Shown: positions 1 through 6,226, numbered from the stretch's first letter. The stretch: 17,080 nucleotides of DNA from [Scytonema hofmanni] UTEX 2349 (GCF_000582685.1 NZ_KK073768.1:1195125-1212204); one strand, 5' to 3'. Notes: generated from the letters alone by a model not told the origin. A program made the numbers and translations.

Positions 1-70
1 CCCCAGTCCCCAGTCCCCAGTCCCCAGTCCCCAGTCCCCAGTCCCCAGTCCCCAGTCCCCAGTCCCCAAT
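1..70. repeat. Heptamer tandem repeat CCCCAGT
   Basis: Nine exact head-to-tail copies of CCCCAGT (1-63) are followed by one variant CCCCAAT (64-70). The array probably continues to the left of the window. It ends two bases before the stop codon of the minus-strand tldE-like gene. This is the short tandemly repeated repetitive sequence type known from heterocystous cyanobacteria. Confidence 0.95.
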
Positions 71-72
71 CT

Positions 73-1386
73 TCAAGTTTTTCTGCCGGTGGTGGAAAGT
101 CCGTCTACTATGAGAGATGGAGTGTAACAAGAACCATTCCAATCAGCGTCGCCACCAAGTAAAACCACTTGTTTAAGAGCAGTATAGACATTACCTGCAA
201 CCATAGTATCTTTAACCCGCCCAATTACTTGACCATTTTGGACGCGGTAGCCCAAATCAATATTGATGGAAAAGTCGCCAGAAATGGCATTACCACCGCC
301 CAAGATTTGATCTACAATCAAGCCATGATCCAACTTTTGAATCAAATGTTGTAGCGAAGTTGAACCAGGCTTGATTAAGAAATTAAATAAACCAGGGGTA
401 GGATAGCTACTTAAATCAGGGCGAAAACCGTTACCAGTATTACCTGTATTTAATTGATGTCCGGTAGTGCGATCGCCATAAAAATTTTGCAAAACTCCAT
501 TTTGAATAAACATCAAAAACTGAGTCGGTGTACCTTCATCATCAAAAGGACAGCTATATGGTCCGGCAAGTGGGTCTTGGTATAAAGTCAGAGTTGGTGC
601 TATTACTGCTTGACCAATCCGGGAAGTCCAAGGAGAAGATTTTTCCAGCACTCGTTTACCATTTAAAGCAGCTTGCACAGTACCCCAAAGCATATCAGCG
701 GCTTTAGAAGTAAATAATACTGGAACGCGACCCTTAGGAGGTGAGACATTTTTTCTTGCCCAAATCAACCGCTGTAAAATTTGGTTAGCTACTTTCTCAG
801 GATGTAAATCACCCCGCTGAGTTTGACCATCAGCGACACTTAAAAAATCATCACCGCGTACCCATTCAGCTTCTATATAAGAATTAAGAGTTGTATCAGT
901 GTAGTAACAATCTAAACCTTTTGTGTTGACGAGTCTGGTAGTTTCCACATCGCATTCCCACTCAGCCGTACAGACAACATCTGGGTAAGCATCGCGAATG
1001 ATCGCGATCGCTTCAGAACCCCAGTTTACCAACACCTCTATCGGCACATCTTCCCCCAAGTCTGGGTAAAAAGACTGAGACGTGCTATTTAATTCTATAG
1101 TTTCTGGTTGATTTAATTGACTTAGAGACAGCGCCCGTTCCACCATTGCAGCAGCGGTGACAGAACCGTAAGCTACCGTAAGTCCCGGACATCCATTCCG
1201 CCACAACCGTAGTGCTGTACCTTCCGCTTGACTGGTTTCTAGCTGTTTTAGACGATTTGCCTCAAAAAACACAGGTCGAGAAAGCGATCGCGACTGATAA
1301 ACCTCAGCTGCCTCGGCACCCGACTTGATAGCTAGTTCCAACAACTGTTCTGCTAGTGTATCTTGTGACAAATTTTCAGAACCCAT
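73..1386 (-). CDS. pmbA: TldE/PmbA-like subunit of the TldD/TldE protease family
   Basis: A 437-residue protein of the TldD/PmbA family, close to the usual length. In bacteria TldD and TldE form a cytosolic metalloprotease that trims unfolded peptides, and PmbA is needed for maturation of microcin B17. The N-terminus reads as the usual helical start of the family (LAIKSGAEAAEVYQSRS). The C-terminal third holds the glycine-rich block GGGNAISGDFSINIDLG, followed by a charged stretch ending VAGN. No HExxxH zinc site is visible, which fits the non-catalytic TldE/PmbA subunit rather than TldD. The ATG at 1384-1386 has a weak AAAGG just upstream. A tldD partner is not in the window. The gene lies in the same direction as the Tab2 gene upstream, separated by about 130 bp of simple repeats. 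Confidence 0.85.
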   Translation of the reverse strand: MGSENLSQDTLAEQLLELAIKSGAEAAEVYQSRSLSRPVFFEANRLKQLETSQAEGTALRLWRNGCPGLTVAYGSVTAAAMVERALSLSQLNQPETIELNSTSQSFYPDLGEDVPIEVLVNWGSEAIAIIRDAYPDVVCTAEWECDVETTRLVNTKGLDCYYTDTTLNSYIEAEWVRGDDFLSVADGQTQRGDLHPEKVANQILQRLIWARKNVSPPKGRVPVLFTSKAADMLWGTVQAALNGKRVLEKSSPWTSRIGQAVIAPTLTLYQDPLAGPYSCPFDDEGTPTQFLMFIQNGVLQNFYGDRTTGHQLNTGNTGNGFRPDLSSYPTPGLFNFLIKPGSTSLQHLIQKLDHGLIVDQILGGGNAISGDFSINIDLGYRVQNGQVIGRVKDTMVAGNVYTALKQVVLLGGDADWNGSCYTPSLIVDGLSTTGRKT

Positions 1387-1405
1387 GACCTTTGATGATT
1401 TGAAG

Positions 1406-1438
1406 AGGGGGAAAGGGGAAAGGGGAAAGGGGAAAGGG
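1406..1438. repeat. GGGGAAA tandem repeat
   Basis: About four and a half copies of GGGGAAA lie upstream of the tldE-like start. Read on the other strand the unit is TTTCCCC, the same unit as the array at 8740-8770. Confidence 0.85.
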
Positions 1439-1459
1439 TAAAAGGAAAAGAATTATTAC

Positions 1460-1510
1460 CAATGCCCCCATGCCCCATGCCCAATGCCCAATGCCCAATT
1501 CCCAATGCCC
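1460..1510. repeat. Degenerate CCCAATG/CCCCATG heptamer array
   Basis: About seven imperfect copies of a 7-bp unit (CCCAATG, CCCCATG, CCCAATT) fill the gap up to the stop codon of the Tab2-family gene. The same unit recurs at 11844-11892, also directly beside a stop codon. Confidence 0.85.
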
Positions 1511-1519
1511 TAATTAAAT

Positions 1520-2383
1520 TTACGGCAAATTGACCTCTTGCAACAGCCAGAAGCCGGCAAAAGATTCGGCTTGGCGATCGGATTGCACACCGATAAAATG
1601 AACTCCGTTAGCTTTTTGCTTTGCTTCTTCAAAACTTTTGGCTTCTGCGATGGTGTTCTCATTTTTGATATTCGCCAAAATCCAGCTTTCAGTCCCACCA
1701 GTTTCTAAAACTAATCTTGTCCCTTTACTTGTGTCAAGTCTCAACCAAGCCAACTCCAAACCAGACATCCAACCCGCTAAAGGTAGCGCTCTGGGTGAGA
1801 AAATTAACACACCAGGAATGCGGCTTTCCGGTAATAAATTCGCAAATTCAATCGGGAAAGATTCACCAAAGGCGATTTCCCACTCATGCATATCCGCAAA
1901 ATCCGCACCTGTTAAGGTAACAAATAACCATTCCTTTCCTTCCAAAGCATCTGGTAAACGTTGAGGTAAGGGACTTTCCAGACGCACTGAAGCATTAGTT
2001 CCGTCTTGATACCCAGGTTCTTGAGGATACACCTGTTCGTTCCGCTCTTGCAGCCATTGATTAAGCATTAAAGTGCGACGGCTAGGTTGAGCCGGAATCC
2101 CCACATCCTGGCAAGCTTTAGTTATCATATTATTCATTTGCCGACGGAAAAAGCGGATTTTCAGCGGTGCAACTCCAGCTTGATTAATTGCTTCTTGCAA
2201 CGCTGTCCGCAACCAACCCGAATTTACCTGCGTGCTGGGGCAATACTGAGCATAGCGAAATAAAGAATCAGCTTTTGTGCGCGTATCCAAAGGACTTTCG
2301 CACACTAACACCTCCCAAATTTTTTTGTTGTTCTCGTCCAAAATCGGACGGGAGTAATAATCGAGTTCCCAAATACTGCCCAT
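1520..2383 (-). CDS. Tab2/Atab2-family RNA-binding protein (DUF1092)
   Basis: A 287-residue protein starting with the characteristic block IWELDYYSRPILDENNKKIW (residues 4-23), followed by EVLVCES, and ending in a hydrophobic GFWLLQEVNLP segment. This matches the DUF1092/Tab2 family. In Chlamydomonas Tab2 binds the psaB 5' leader and is needed for its translation, and Arabidopsis ATAB2 acts in photosystem I and II biogenesis. A cyanobacterial homologue would be a soluble protein acting in RNA metabolism or translation; that role is inferred. The length fits the family (roughly 280-300 residues). The ATG at 2381-2383 is directly followed by the conserved block, which supports this start. No membrane segment or signal peptide is visible. 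The gene may be co-directional with the tldE-like gene, but simple repeats separate them. Confidence 0.85.
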   Translation of the reverse strand: MGSIWELDYYSRPILDENNKKIWEVLVCESPLDTRTKADSLFRYAQYCPSTQVNSGWLRTALQEAINQAGVAPLKIRFFRRQMNNMITKACQDVGIPAQPSRRTLMLNQWLQERNEQVYPQEPGYQDGTNASVRLESPLPQRLPDALEGKEWLFVTLTGADFADMHEWEIAFGESFPIEFANLLPESRIPGVLIFSPRALPLAGWMSGLELAWLRLDTSKGTRLVLETGGTESWILANIKNENTIAEAKSFEEAKQKANGVHFIGVQSDRQAESFAGFWLLQEVNLP

Positions 2384-2478
2384 GTTATGCCGTTTAAGTC
2401 TGGCGACTTCATATTTTTTCTTATATTTTCATAATATAGGGCGTTGGTTGCGAGTCTCCTTATTCCTGAATTTATTAT

Positions 2479-2528
2479 CGTAGTAAGCGCTGAAGCGCTT
2501 ATTTTAAGCACTCTTCGTGCTTACTACG
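2479..2528. repeat. Interspersed double-hairpin repeat, copy A
   Basis: A 50-bp element bounded by CGTAGTA and TACTACG (7-bp inverted ends). Inside are two hairpins: AAGCGC with loop TGAA and GCGCTT, then AAGCAC with loop TCTTC and GTGCTT, joined by ATTTT. A second copy is at 8631-8683. Confidence 0.85.
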
Positions 2529-2622
2529 TGTGAGAGGCGATCGCCCAAGTCCACGCCTTATGGATGATGGCGATTCTTTGTTATATTTCTTAAACTTTTA
2601 GAGACATCTGTGTCAAACTTAA

Positions 2623-2877
2623 ATGAAGCTACCTGAACTAGATTTAGAAACCATTGACAGAGCGATCGAAATGGCGTGGGAAGATAGAACGCCATTTGAA
2701 GCAATTGAAAAACAATTTGGTTTACAAGAACAACAAGTTATTACCCTCATGCGTCGGGAAATGAAGCCATCCAGCTTTCGGATGTGGCGCCAACGTGTTG
2801 AAGGTCGCAATACTAAGCATTTGCACAAGCGAGAATTTTTGGCTGGTCGATTTAAGTCAGATAATCAAAAAACTTAA
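2623..2877 (+). CDS. TIGR03643/DUF2805 family small protein
   Basis: An 84-residue basic protein with the conserved course of the TIGR03643 (DUF2805) family: DRAIEMAWEDRTPFEAIEKQ, then a helix-turn-helix-like middle (GLQEQQVITLMRREMKPSSF) and the tail RMWRQRVEGRNTKHLHKRE. The pattern of an acidic helix, then LMRRxMK, then WRxRV suggests a small DNA- or RNA-binding fold, but no function is established for the family. The length fits the usual 75-90 residues. The start is the first in-frame ATG; no clear ribosome binding site precedes it. It stands alone between the double-hairpin repeat and a gene remnant. Confidence 0.8.
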   Translation: MKLPELDLETIDRAIEMAWEDRTPFEAIEKQFGLQEQQVITLMRREMKPSSFRMWRQRVEGRNTKHLHKREFLAGRFKSDNQKT

Positions 2878-2929
2878 ACTCGCGCTTCTCATCTTACCTT
2901 ATTTAGACACAAAGAAAGTGGAAAACAAT

Positions 2930-2969
2930 GTAGAGACGTAGCACTGCTACGTCTAATCAAGGGTTCTGG
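2930..2969 (+). repeat. GTAGAGACG interspersed palindrome, copy 1
   Basis: It begins GTAGAGACGT and contains a 21-bp palindrome (2934-2954: AGACGTAGCA, central C, then its exact reverse complement), and ends in the tail GGGTTCTGG. Related pieces with the same order lie at 6050-6074 (minus strand, half copy) and 16842-16882. The tail runs into the phosphoesterase remnant. Confidence 0.75.
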
Positions 2970-3232
2970 ATTAGGTATATCTTCAAAATATCCCTTCCAA
3001 GTTAAACCTTTTTCCTCTAACTGACTCATCAAACTTTTAGAAGCGACAGTATGGTTAACATAATCAGATTTGCGAGAATTATGACAAAGATATGATCGTA
3101 TTTAGGAATCGCTTTATATTCGTTGGTGGGAACTAAAGCTAGTCGCGTATTTACTGTGATAGACTCTTTTGCATCTTTAGTTTGGGATGAGCAAGCGATC
3201 GCAATCAAACTAAAACTAAATCCGCAAAGTAC
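2955..3232 (-). pseudogene. Remnant of a phosphoesterase-family (acid phosphatase / phospholipase C-like) lipoprotein
   Basis: Read on the minus strand, two frames give pieces of one protein. The first piece has a lipoprotein-type hydrophobic signal (GFSFSLIAIAC, lipobox ending in Cys) and then IPKYDHIFVII, the start of the phosphoesterase (PF04185-like) domain. After a loss of sequence and a frame change the second piece reads DYVNHTVASKSLMSQLEEKG then LTWKGYFEDIP, which I recognise as a later part of the same domain. The active-site NENY/EENxNY region expected after HIFVI is missing, so an internal deletion is likely. The reading stops against the GTAGAGACG repeat at its 3' end, and no start codon survives at the 5' end. 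Inactive remnant; family call from memory of motifs. Confidence 0.7.
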
Positions 3233-3317
3233 TCAAATCATCTGTTTCGGTGTTGGGCGCATATCAATAACGTGGTATATTTGAGTTGTTAGTAATTTAC
3301 TTTTATTACTCTTCTAA

Positions 3318-3992
3318 ATGACTAAGTTGCATCTACAAGTAGCCGGATTCCAAGAACTTCATTCCGAATTTCTATCTAAACAGTCTAGCATTGCTACTTA
3401 CAATATTAATGGTCTGAATATCATTGCCCTCCCAAATATATATCATCCAGAGCCACAATCTAGCAGCATGTTTTTCCTGAAAACTATTCGGGAACAATTT
3501 AAACAGCAAAATAGCAAGAAAGGACGGCTGCTAGAGTTAGGGTGTGGCACAGGTGTTATTGGACTATGTTGTAATGAATATGTAGAAGAATTGTACCTTT
3601 CTGACATAGACAAAAATGCTGTATTTTGCACCCAAATTAATGCATTTTTAAATTACATGTACCCCCACATATACCATTCCAACCTCTTCGAGTCCTTACC
3701 TGATATCTTATTTGATACGATCCTTTTTAATATACCTTTCCTAGACAAAAAGATTGAGGCAAGTGTAGAAGTAGCAACTAATGATTTAGATGGTCAAATA
3801 TTCATTAATTTTATCAAAGAAATTCCGATGTACCTTGCCCCAAAAGGAGATGTGTTTTTTAGTTATTCCAATCTGGGAAATTTAGAACTTTTTAATAAAA
3901 TTCCCGACTTCTTTATCGTGGAAAAAATTGCAAATGAAGTAGATAAACAAACCGGAATAGACAGAAGCGTTTTTCAGATGAGAATGAAGTAA
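3318..3992 (+). CDS. PrmC/HemK-like class I SAM-dependent methyltransferase
   Basis: A 224-residue protein with a Rossmann-type methyltransferase core. Motif I is LLELGCGTG (71-79), the acidic end of strand 2 is LSDID (94-98), and motif IV reads FNIPF (137-141) where HemK/PrmC and related N-methyltransferases have NPPY/F. Motif IV resembles that of enzymes methylating amide or amine nitrogens, but the substitution of the first Pro by Ile makes the substrate uncertain. It lacks the helical substrate-binding domain of true PrmC (usual length about 280), so it is a stand-alone catalytic domain. It is AT-rich compared with the neighbouring housekeeping genes. No Shine-Dalgarno sequence is seen before the ATG. 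It lies between two gene remnants, which suggests an acquired or accessory gene. Confidence 0.75.
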   Translation: MTKLHLQVAGFQELHSEFLSKQSSIATYNINGLNIIALPNIYHPEPQSSSMFFLKTIREQFKQQNSKKGRLLELGCGTGVIGLCCNEYVEELYLSDIDKNAVFCTQINAFLNYMYPHIYHSNLFESLPDILFDTILFNIPFLDKKIEASVEVATNDLDGQIFINFIKEIPMYLAPKGDVFFSYSNLGNLELFNKIPDFFIVEKIANEVDKQTGIDRSVFQMRMK

Positions 3993-4112
3993 ACATGTTT
4001 GCCAGAAGTTAAAGTGTGAAAAGTTTTATTTCTTCTTCTTAAAAGATTTTAGGTAAGGAGTACATTAATTAATGGACTTATCGCGTTTCCTAATAAGAGT
4101 GAGTACGCAATT

Positions 4113-4180
4113 ACCTCACCCCGATAAAACTACGTTTTATCTCCCCTCTCCTTACTAAGGAGAGGGGTTGGGGGTGAGGT
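4113..4180. repeat. ACCTCACCCC interspersed structured repeat, full copy
   Basis: The outer ends ACCTCACCCC and GGGGTGAGGT form a perfect 10-bp inverted repeat. Inside are GATAAAA / TTTTATC (7-bp stem) and a C/T-rich stem CCCCTCTCCTTA / TAAGGAGAGGGG. It is the same family as 4209-4256 and 17021-17080. Confidence 0.85.
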
Positions 4181-4208
4181 AGCGCAAATCAACCGTAATT
4201 TTCATTAA

Positions 4209-4256
4209 ACCTCACCCCGATAAAATTACGTTTTATCTCCCCTCTCCTTACTAAGG
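4209..4256 (+). repeat. ACCTCACCCC interspersed repeat, 3'-truncated copy
   Basis: A direct repeat of the first part of the element at 4113-4180: ACCTCACCCC, GATAAAA stem, CTCCTTACTAAGG. It then stops abruptly, and hsdS coding sequence begins within one or two bases. The closing half (GAGAGGGGTTGGGG) is absent. Confidence 0.8.
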
Positions 4257-4465
4257 CTGCGGGAGGCGCACAACCAAATTTAAACGTCGGAAAAATTAAA
4301 GAAACACTTATGCCCGTTCCACCACTTGCAGAACAAAAACGCATTGTAGAGAAGTGCGATCGCCTAATGTCCCTCTGCGATACCCTAGAAGCCAAACTAA
4401 AACAAGGGCGAGACAGCAACGAGAAATTAATGGAAGTTGCAGCAAAGCAAGTTTTAACAGCTTGA
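4256..4465 (+). pseudogene. hsdS: 3' remnant of a type I restriction specificity subunit gene (hsdS)
   Basis: An open frame without its own start gives 69 residues ending in TGA. The segments AQPNLNVGKIKETLMPVPPL and AEQKRIVEKCDRLMSLCDTL, then EAKLKQ, are the typical end of HsdS: the distal part of the second target-recognition domain followed by the conserved C-terminal helix. Full HsdS is about 400-450 residues, so some 85 percent of the gene is missing. The break coincides with the truncated repeat at 4209-4256. No hsdM or hsdR is in the window. An internal ATG within LMPVPP could start a short peptide, but it would have no target-recognition domain, so a functional product is unlikely. 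Confidence 0.8.
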
Positions 4466-4578
4466 TAACATCCTAGCATTTCGCATTCAATCAGCTTGCA
4501 GGCGATCGCCGATTACTATTAACTCAAAATCTCAATATTAAAATAAACTTTTATATTTTAACGTTCAATAAATCAATT

Positions 4579-5250
4579 ATGCCTGAGTCAACACCAAATT
4601 TTTTGCCGTCTATTTTAGCTACAATTTTGGTAATTATATGGTTTTTACACAAAGGATTATTAATTGGATTTGATAAAAAATATAAGAAATTACTCTTTAA
4701 GGTTACTCTTTGGTTGAATAAAAGACCGATTATTTTACCTACTATTTTAATGTTAATTTCTCCTTTTTTATTTACTTATTTAGCTCTACCTCAATTCGAG
4801 TTAACAGGGTTATTCAAACAAATATTTTCAATATTTACATTTATGCTAGGTGTGATTGTTACTCGTTTAAAAGAAGAAAAATTATCTAAAGGCAACAAGA
4901 AAATAGCAGTGATCGCAGCAGCCAATGAGCATCATTTCAACATAGAAATTTTAAAGTCTAATCTAAAAATTATAGAAAATAATAGTAAGCAACCCTTAAA
5001 GCTCCTGAAAACAGAATCTCTCAAATTAATAAATGATAATATTCCTCAAGAAGATGTCCGAAAATTTACAGCTAGAACTCGTGCGATTAGGGAATTAATG
5101 GATGATTTTGATAATTTTAATGCTTTAATAAAAGCTAGAAACTCACAAAAAGGATTAGATGAAAGAAAAGCTTTAGTACCCGTAATATCAAATTTATTAA
5201 CTAAACTACCTGATTTATTATCACCACTATTGCTTACAATCGTGGAATGA
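4579..5250 (+). CDS. Unknown three-TM membrane protein
   Basis: I do not recognise this 223-residue protein. Three hydrophobic segments are visible: about 8-30 (FLPSILATILVIIWFLHKGL), 51-71 (IILPTILMLISPFLFTYLAL) and 77-95 (GLFKQIFSIFTFMLGVIVT). They are followed by a charged, helical, Lys/Glu-rich region (96-200) containing NEHHFNIEILKSNLKIIE and RAIRELMDDFDNFNALIKA, and a short hydrophobic tail (200-222). The soluble part is probably cytosolic by the positive-inside rule (RLKEEKLSKGNKK after TM3). The gene is very AT-rich compared with the housekeeping genes here, which is compatible with transfer. Its TGA overlaps the ATG of the next ORF (ATGA). No ribosome binding site is obvious before the chosen ATG. 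Confidence 0.65.
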   Translation: MPESTPNFLPSILATILVIIWFLHKGLLIGFDKKYKKLLFKVTLWLNKRPIILPTILMLISPFLFTYLALPQFELTGLFKQIFSIFTFMLGVIVTRLKEEKLSKGNKKIAVIAAANEHHFNIEILKSNLKIIENNSKQPLKLLKTESLKLINDNIPQEDVRKFTARTRAIRELMDDFDNFNALIKARNSQKGLDERKALVPVISNLLTKLPDLLSPLLLTIVE

Positions 5251-5528
5251 ATATAGCCCCAGGCTTGATTAACCCTTCCGCTTCTCCTAACGGAGACGCT
5301 GCGCGAACGCTCAGGGTTAACCTGAAATACCCAGACGCATCTATTGAGCTTCCCGCTAACTTTCGTGATGTAGCCAAGACACCCAGATTTTTATATGGCG
5401 ATCGCTTGCGTTGGCTCTCGGCTGAAAGCGATACTGACTGGGGTATTGTCATTGGTCGATTTTATAGCTTTGCTAGCGATCGGTGCTACTGGAGTTGGTG
5501 CTACCTGATATCGCAACTGGTGAACTAA
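5247..5528 (+). CDS. Small cyanobacterial protein, possibly a degraded family member
   Basis: A 93-residue ORF overlapping the preceding gene by 4 bp. The core, from NLKYPDASIELPANFRDVAK (about 25-44) through FLYGDRLRWLS and DTDWGIVIGRFYSFA to WSWCYLI, resembles a family of small cyanobacterial proteins of unknown function as I remember it. The first 20 or so residues are unusual: they are encoded by a common interspersed repeat (CTTCTCCTAACGGAGACGCT and following bases, about 5281-5310) that contains a TCTCC/GGAGA hairpin. The C-terminus after CYLI (SQLVN) looks unlike the rest of the family, which in my recollection continues with a longer acidic tail. So both ends may be replaced, and the gene could be a pseudogene; the 5' start is uncertain. 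Confidence 0.45.
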   Translation: MNIAPGLINPSASPNGDAARTLRVNLKYPDASIELPANFRDVAKTPRFLYGDRLRWLSAESDTDWGIVIGRFYSFASDRCYWSWCYLISQLVN

Positions 5529-5533
5529 ATAAT

Positions 5534-5575
5534 TGCGATCGCCGAAATAACAAATGCGATCACCGAAATAGCAGA
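5534..5575. repeat. 21-bp tandem duplication containing a HIP1 site
   Basis: Two adjacent copies of a 21-bp unit starting TGCGATC(G/A)CCGAAATA, differing at three positions. It lies just after the stop codon of the small ORF at 5247-5528. Confidence 0.7.
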
Positions 5576-5723
5576 GAGCATCCCAATTTTGTAAATTTAC
5601 CAAGATGGTGGATAGTCTATGTAAAATCATTTTCATACCCGGATTCAGCAACGCCGGAAATGACCTTATAAGTAGGTAAAATATACAAATAATTTGGAAT
5701 AACTTATTTTTTGGAAGCCTCTC

Positions 5724-6023
5724 ATGTCAGGATACAAACTAAACGAACTAGAATTACAAGATGCAATCTCCAATCTGCCCGGTTGGACAATAAAAGAAGG
5801 TAAATTGCACAAAGAATATAAATTTAGTACCTTTGCCCAAGCAATGGGTTGGATGGTTAGCGTCGCTATCTACACCGAGAAAATAGAGCATCATCCCATA
5901 TGGTTGAACATTTACAACTTGGTTCAGGTTGATCTAATGACCTACGATTTAGGTAATGTCATTAGTAACCTCGACGTAGAACTGGCTAATAAAATGGAGG
6001 AACTAAGTAAAACATTTCAATAA
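5724..6023 (+). CDS. Pterin-4a-carbinolamine dehydratase homologue with altered active site
   Basis: A 99-residue protein of the PCD/DCoH family, which dehydrates 4a-hydroxytetrahydrobiopterin during pterin cofactor recycling. The N-terminal part (LPGWTIKEGKLHKEYKF, 18-34) and the signature EKIEHHPIWLNIYNLVQVDL (52-71) are clear. His56-His57-Pro58 match the catalytic HHP. The third catalytic histidine (His79 in rat DCoH, in the THE/THD motif, 17 residues after the second His) is Tyr74 here (TYD). The conserved Asp nine residues later is present as Asp84 but shifted by one residue. Length is normal. GGAAG at 5713-5717 is a good ribosome binding site seven bases before the ATG. Function as a dehydratase is therefore uncertain: reduced activity or a different pterin-related role is possible. 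No aromatic amino acid hydroxylase gene is nearby. Confidence 0.85.
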   Translation: MSGYKLNELELQDAISNLPGWTIKEGKLHKEYKFSTFAQAMGWMVSVAIYTEKIEHHPIWLNIYNLVQVDLMTYDLGNVISNLDVELANKMEELSKTFQ

Positions 6024-6049
6024 TTGGTAGCAAATTAAATATGCGTTAT

Positions 6050-6074
6050 CCAGAACCTTTGTAAAGACGTTCCA
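6050..6074 (-). repeat. GTAGAGACG interspersed repeat, half copy
   Basis: On the minus strand it reads TGGAACGTCTTTAC then AAAGGTTCTGG. The first 14 bases are identical to 16858-16871, and the tail matches that of the copy at 2930-2969. Only the right half of the palindrome is present. Confidence 0.6.
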
Positions 6075-6111
6075 ACTGTTCAACATCTTTATCTTGAACT
6101 TGGGAAATCTT

Positions 6112-6226
6112 AGCTTACAGCGATTTTCAGCTTATTTGAACCACATTATTTTTATCACGCACTCGTAGCACAGTCGCACTAGAGAAAGATGAGTGTCGTC
6201 TAAATACATGAAAACTGCTGTAAGCT
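6112..6226. mobile_element. MITE-like 115-bp element with terminal inverted repeats
   Basis: The ends AGCTTACAGC (6112-6121) and GCTGTAAGCT (6217-6226) are a perfect 10-bp inverted pair. The similarity continues inward for about 32 bp at each end with a few mismatches (for example TTTTCA and TATTT(G/A)A at matching places). There is no coding capacity, and no clear target-site duplication is seen. It lies directly upstream of the Uma2 remnant. It could equally be two facing copies of one interspersed repeat rather than a transposable unit. Confidence 0.55.

Noticed and set aside
2305..2511. Minus-strand open frame overlapping the start of the Tab2-family gene
   Set aside because: Out of frame with a strongly supported gene and partly made of the double-hairpin repeat.
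2934..2954. 21-bp palindrome as a Rho-independent terminator
   Set aside because: No T-tract follows on either strand, and the same palindrome recurs as an interspersed repeat.
4072..4160. Plus-strand ORF starting at ATG 4072 with AAGGAG upstream
   Set aside because: Half of it is the ACCTCACCCC repeat, and the remainder is about 14 codons with no recognisable similarity.
6046..6105. Minus-strand 20-codon frame ending DVEQLERLYKGSG, as a gene remnant
   Set aside because: The last part (TGGAACGTCTTTAC and AAAGGTTCTGG) is explained by the GTAGAGACG repeat family, and a stop codon lies just upstream in frame.
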